Assembly: GCA_043779285.1 (NCBI GenBank)
Contig: JAYWEL010000246.1
Location: forward strand, 1 to 16,933
Length of the DNA: 16,933 nucleotides
Direction of reading: 5' to 3'
Origin: MGR-bin208 sp043779285
GTDB taxonomy: Bacteria > Bacteroidota > Bacteroidia > Chitinophagales > Chitinophagaceae
Shown here: positions 15,339-16,933 of the stretch, piece after piece
Position numbering within the stretch: the stretch's first letter is position 1
Layout of the letters: each line of letters begins with the position of its first letter
Notes under the pieces: model-generated
What the model saw: only the letters and a program-made list of their open reading frames with translations
Told to the model about the DNA's origin: nothing
Database searches by the model: none
Position numbers and translations under genes: made by a program

Positions 15339-15368
15339 TTTGTATGCACCGAAGTATGAATAACTTTG
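15339..15368 (+). promoter_or_regulatory. Bacteroidota-type promoter of yicC
   Basis: TTTG (15339-15342), an 18-nt spacer and TAACTTTG (15361-15368) fit the -33 TTTG / -7 TAnnTTTG consensus of the Bacteroidota primary sigma factor. It is the best complete promoter in the window. The predicted transcript would have a leader of about 20 nt before the yicC ATG. Confidence 0.7.
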
Positions 15369-15392
15369 TCAAAATAAAAAAATAAGTATTGT

Positions 15393-16268
15393 ATGATTAA
15401 ATCAATGACCGGTTTTGGAAGGGAAGAAAAGTCTGTGGGAGATAAAACATTTTTGATTGATATTAAATCATTAAATGGAAAACAGTTTGAACTGCAATTG
15501 AGACTGCCAGGTTTTTTAAAACCATCTGAATTTGAAATACGTAAAATACTTTCTGACAAACTGAGCCGGGGAAGTGTTGATTGCAATATCAGCTTGAAAG
15601 AAACCGGCAATGCAAAACCGGTAAGCATCAATACTGATTTGGCCAAAGCATATTACAAATCCTTAGCTGATCTTTCCCTTGAATTAAATCTGGATACTTC
15701 TTCCATTTTATCAACACTGGTTAAGTTGCCTGAAGTAATTACACCAACAAGCGACACATTGACCGATGAAGAGAAAGGACATTTTATAAAAATATTACAG
15801 GCCGCTATTGACAATTTGAATGAGCACCGAAATGAAGAAGGACGAATGTTACAGGATGATTTGTTGTTGCGCATTTCAAACATCGAACGTTTGCAACATG
15901 AACTTATTTTACTTGAACCAATACGCCAGCAAAAAGTGAGAGAAAACCTGACCCGCTTATTGGAAGAAAAAGTAGGCAAAGAAAATTATGATGAAAACAG
16001 GCTTGAACAGGAACTGGTATACTTCATTGAAAAAATGGATGTAAATGAAGAAATGGTTCGATTGAAAAACCATTGTGAATATTTCAGGGCCACATTGCAT
16101 GATGAAGGAGACAGCAAAGGAAAAAAACTCTCTTTTATTTTACAGGAAGTTGGACGGGAGATAAACACCACTGGTGCTAAAGCATATGATTCTACAATTC
16201 AGAAACTGGTGGTGCAAATGAAGGATGAACTCGAAAAAGCCAAGGAGCAGATTTTGAATGTGCTTTAA
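15393..16268 (+). CDS. yicC: YicC/YloC-family endoribonuclease
   Basis: The 291-residue product starts with the family hallmark MIKSMTGFGR (1-10). It continues with the N-terminal YicC domain (about 1-155; IKSLNGKQFELQLRLP at 24-39) and ends in the DUF1732 domain (about 205-291; GKKLSFILQEVGREINT and a closing LEKAKEQILNVL). Members form hexameric cytoplasmic RNases; E. coli YicC acts in turnover of the small RNA RyhB, but the target here is unknown. Length matches the family (about 285-295). In many bacteria it is followed by gmk; here gldH comes next, 70 nt downstream, behind its own -7 element. Confidence 0.93.
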   Translation: MIKSMTGFGREEKSVGDKTFLIDIKSLNGKQFELQLRLPGFLKPSEFEIRKILSDKLSRGSVDCNISLKETGNAKPVSINTDLAKAYYKSLADLSLELNLDTSSILSTLVKLPEVITPTSDTLTDEEKGHFIKILQAAIDNLNEHRNEEGRMLQDDLLLRISNIERLQHELILLEPIRQQKVRENLTRLLEEKVGKENYDENRLEQELVYFIEKMDVNEEMVRLKNHCEYFRATLHDEGDSKGKKLSFILQEVGREINTTGAKAYDSTIQKLVVQMKDELEKAKEQILNVL

Positions 16269-16318
16269 AACACTATTTCATTATTTTACATCTTTCCTCA
16301 AACATGCCTAAACCAACC

Positions 16319-16326
16319 TATTTTTG
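16319..16326 (+). promoter_or_regulatory. -7 promoter element (TAnnTTTG) of gldH
   Basis: TATTTTTG matches the consensus exactly and ends 12 nt before the TTG start of gldH, predicting a very short leader. No standard -33 TTG is seen, so gldH may also be read from the yicC promoter. Confidence 0.45.
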
Positions 16327-16338
16327 TAAAAATTAAAT

Positions 16339-16851
16339 TTGTTGAAAAAAAATATCCCGGAATTCATTCTGTGCATCACTAAAAAAAAATCATTCCTGAT
16401 TTTGCTGACAGCGTTGTTTTTTACTTCCTGTACAACGATTGATTTGTTTGAAAAAAATGTGGCGATTCCGCAACATACATGGAGCAGCCATTTTAAACCA
16501 CAATTCAAATTCAACATTACAGATACCAGTACAACTTATCAGCTTTATCTGATACTCAGGCATACCGAAAAATACAGTTTCAATAATATCTGGATCAATC
16601 TATATTCTAAACCACCCGGCGATACGGCACACAAAGCCAGTTTCGAACTACCGCTGGCAACCAATGAAAAGGGATGGCTTGGTTCCAGCATGGACGATAT
16701 TTACGAACACCGTATCAAACTGACAAACCCAATAAGGATGAAAGCCGGTGAATACAATTTTTCTATAGAACAGATTATGCGGGAAGACCCATTACTGAAT
16801 GTCATGAATGTAGGTTTAAGAGTAGAGAAATCGACGGCTTCAACAAATTAA
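16339..16851 (+). CDS. gldH: Gliding motility lipoprotein GldH
   Basis: GldH is a lipoprotein required for gliding in Flavobacterium and is linked to the type IX secretion/motility apparatus. The 170-residue product has a lipoprotein signal, a hydrophobic run FLILLTALFFTSC with Cys31 as lipidation site. After it comes the family pattern: an early IPQHTW block (43-48), TDTSTTYQLYLILRHTEKY (61-79), the NIWINLYSKPPG strand and a C-terminal IEQIMREDPL helix-strand. No ATG is available; translation probably starts at TTG 16339 or the adjacent TTG 16342. The charged stretch before the hydrophobic segment is longer than usual, so the start is less certain than the identity. Next gene: 31 nt downstream. 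Confidence 0.82.
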   Translation: MLKKNIPEFILCITKKKSFLILLTALFFTSCTTIDLFEKNVAIPQHTWSSHFKPQFKFNITDTSTTYQLYLILRHTEKYSFNNIWINLYSKPPGDTAHKASFELPLATNEKGWLGSSMDDIYEHRIKLTNPIRMKAGEYNFSIEQIMREDPLLNVMNVGLRVEKSTASTN

Positions 16852-16882
16852 TCACCTAAAAGAATTACAGATTAAGTTATAC

Positions 16883-16933
16883 ATGTCTGTTACCACCAAA
16901 ATAAAATTACGCAGAGCCATTATCGTTTACTGG
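16883..16933 (+). CDS. Start of a gene cut by the right edge (possible membrane protein)
   Basis: Only 17 codons are visible from ATG 16883 (MSVTTKIKLRRAIIVYW). A basic stretch (KIKLRR) runs into a hydrophobic one, as in the first cytoplasmic residues and membrane helix of an integral membrane protein. Some Bacteroidota sensor histidine kinases begin this way, but 17 residues cannot decide. It is 31 nt after gldH and probably co-transcribed. Confidence 0.45.
   Translation, partial: MSVTTKIKLRRAIIVYW

Larger units (their letters stand above)
14846..15392. other. 547-nt gene-free AT-rich region between the LpxD-like gene and yicC
   Basis: No credible protein gene is seen on either strand. In order it holds: the LpxD-gene -7 element; an inverted repeat (14965-14989); two perfect DnaA-box matches in opposite orientation (15051-15081); a potential RNA fold (15103-15161); an orphan plus-strand terminator (15177-15202); and the yicC promoter (15339-15368). 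The only small ORF of note, 18 codons from an ATG at 15024, has no support. Confidence 0.7.

Noticed and set aside
15308..15646. 112-codon minus-strand frame over the yicC start
   Set aside because: Antisense to the conserved YicC N-terminus and covering its promoter; composition is not protein-like.
1..16933. Defence island, CRISPR array, integrase or insertion sequence
   Set aside because: Apart from the HepT/MntA pair no defence or mobility protein, spaced direct repeats or terminal inverted repeats were seen on either strand.

Overview
The window looks like the chromosome of a member of the Bacteroidota, most likely Chitinophagia/Sphingobacteria-like. Four things point there: a GldH gliding-motility lipoprotein, the TAnnTTTG type of -7 promoter element in front of several genes, an AT-rich genome with weak Shine-Dalgarno sites, and Bacteroidota-style proteins (a GH3/serine-hydrolase fusion, a carboxypeptidase-D-like N-terminal domain, and an LpxD paralogue of about 314 residues). 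No rRNA, tRNA, CRISPR array, insertion sequence or phage gene is visible.

Layout. (1) 1-4149, minus strand: a GH3 N-acetylhexosaminidase fused to a beta-lactamase-fold serine hydrolase, then 9 nt later an LpxR-type lipid A 3'-O-deacylase, then a hairpin element and an unrecognised ORF cut by the left edge. (2) 4291-6126, plus: mutL with a TTG start. It meets a convergent minus-strand pair, a PBP4-type D-Ala-D-Ala carboxypeptidase lipoprotein and an arginase-fold (HutG-like) protein, and the two facing stop codons share TTAA. (3) 8814-9842, plus: pheS behind a promoter that predicts a leaderless mRNA. (4) 10042-10666, minus: a HepT/MntA (HEPN/MNT) toxin-antitoxin pair inserted between pheS and a strong hairpin. 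(5) 10853-13900, plus: 3-hydroxyacyl-CoA dehydrogenase, an extended SDR, and an exported protein with a carboxypeptidase-D-like domain. (6) 13901-14845, minus: an LpxD-like acyltransferase. (7) A 547-nt gene-free AT-rich stretch with two perfect inverted DnaA-box matches, an inverted repeat and an orphan rho-independent terminator. (8) 15393 to the end, plus: yicC, gldH and the first 17 codons of a further gene.

Function. Much of the window serves the cell envelope: peptidoglycan trimming or recycling (GH3 fusion, PBP4), lipid A modification (LpxR, the LpxD paralogue) and gliding/type IX secretion (GldH). The rest is housekeeping (MutL, PheS, YicC) and metabolism.

The most useful anomalies are: an arginase-family protein that keeps the Mn-A ligands but has lost the two Mn-B-specific ones; a MutL whose three C-terminal endonuclease motifs are all degenerate; an MntA antitoxin whose usual third catalytic Asp position is Gly; and the structured intergenic region at 14.9-15.4 kb, which could hold a small RNA and/or a DnaA-binding site. 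No complete, clearly unknown multi-gene system was found.
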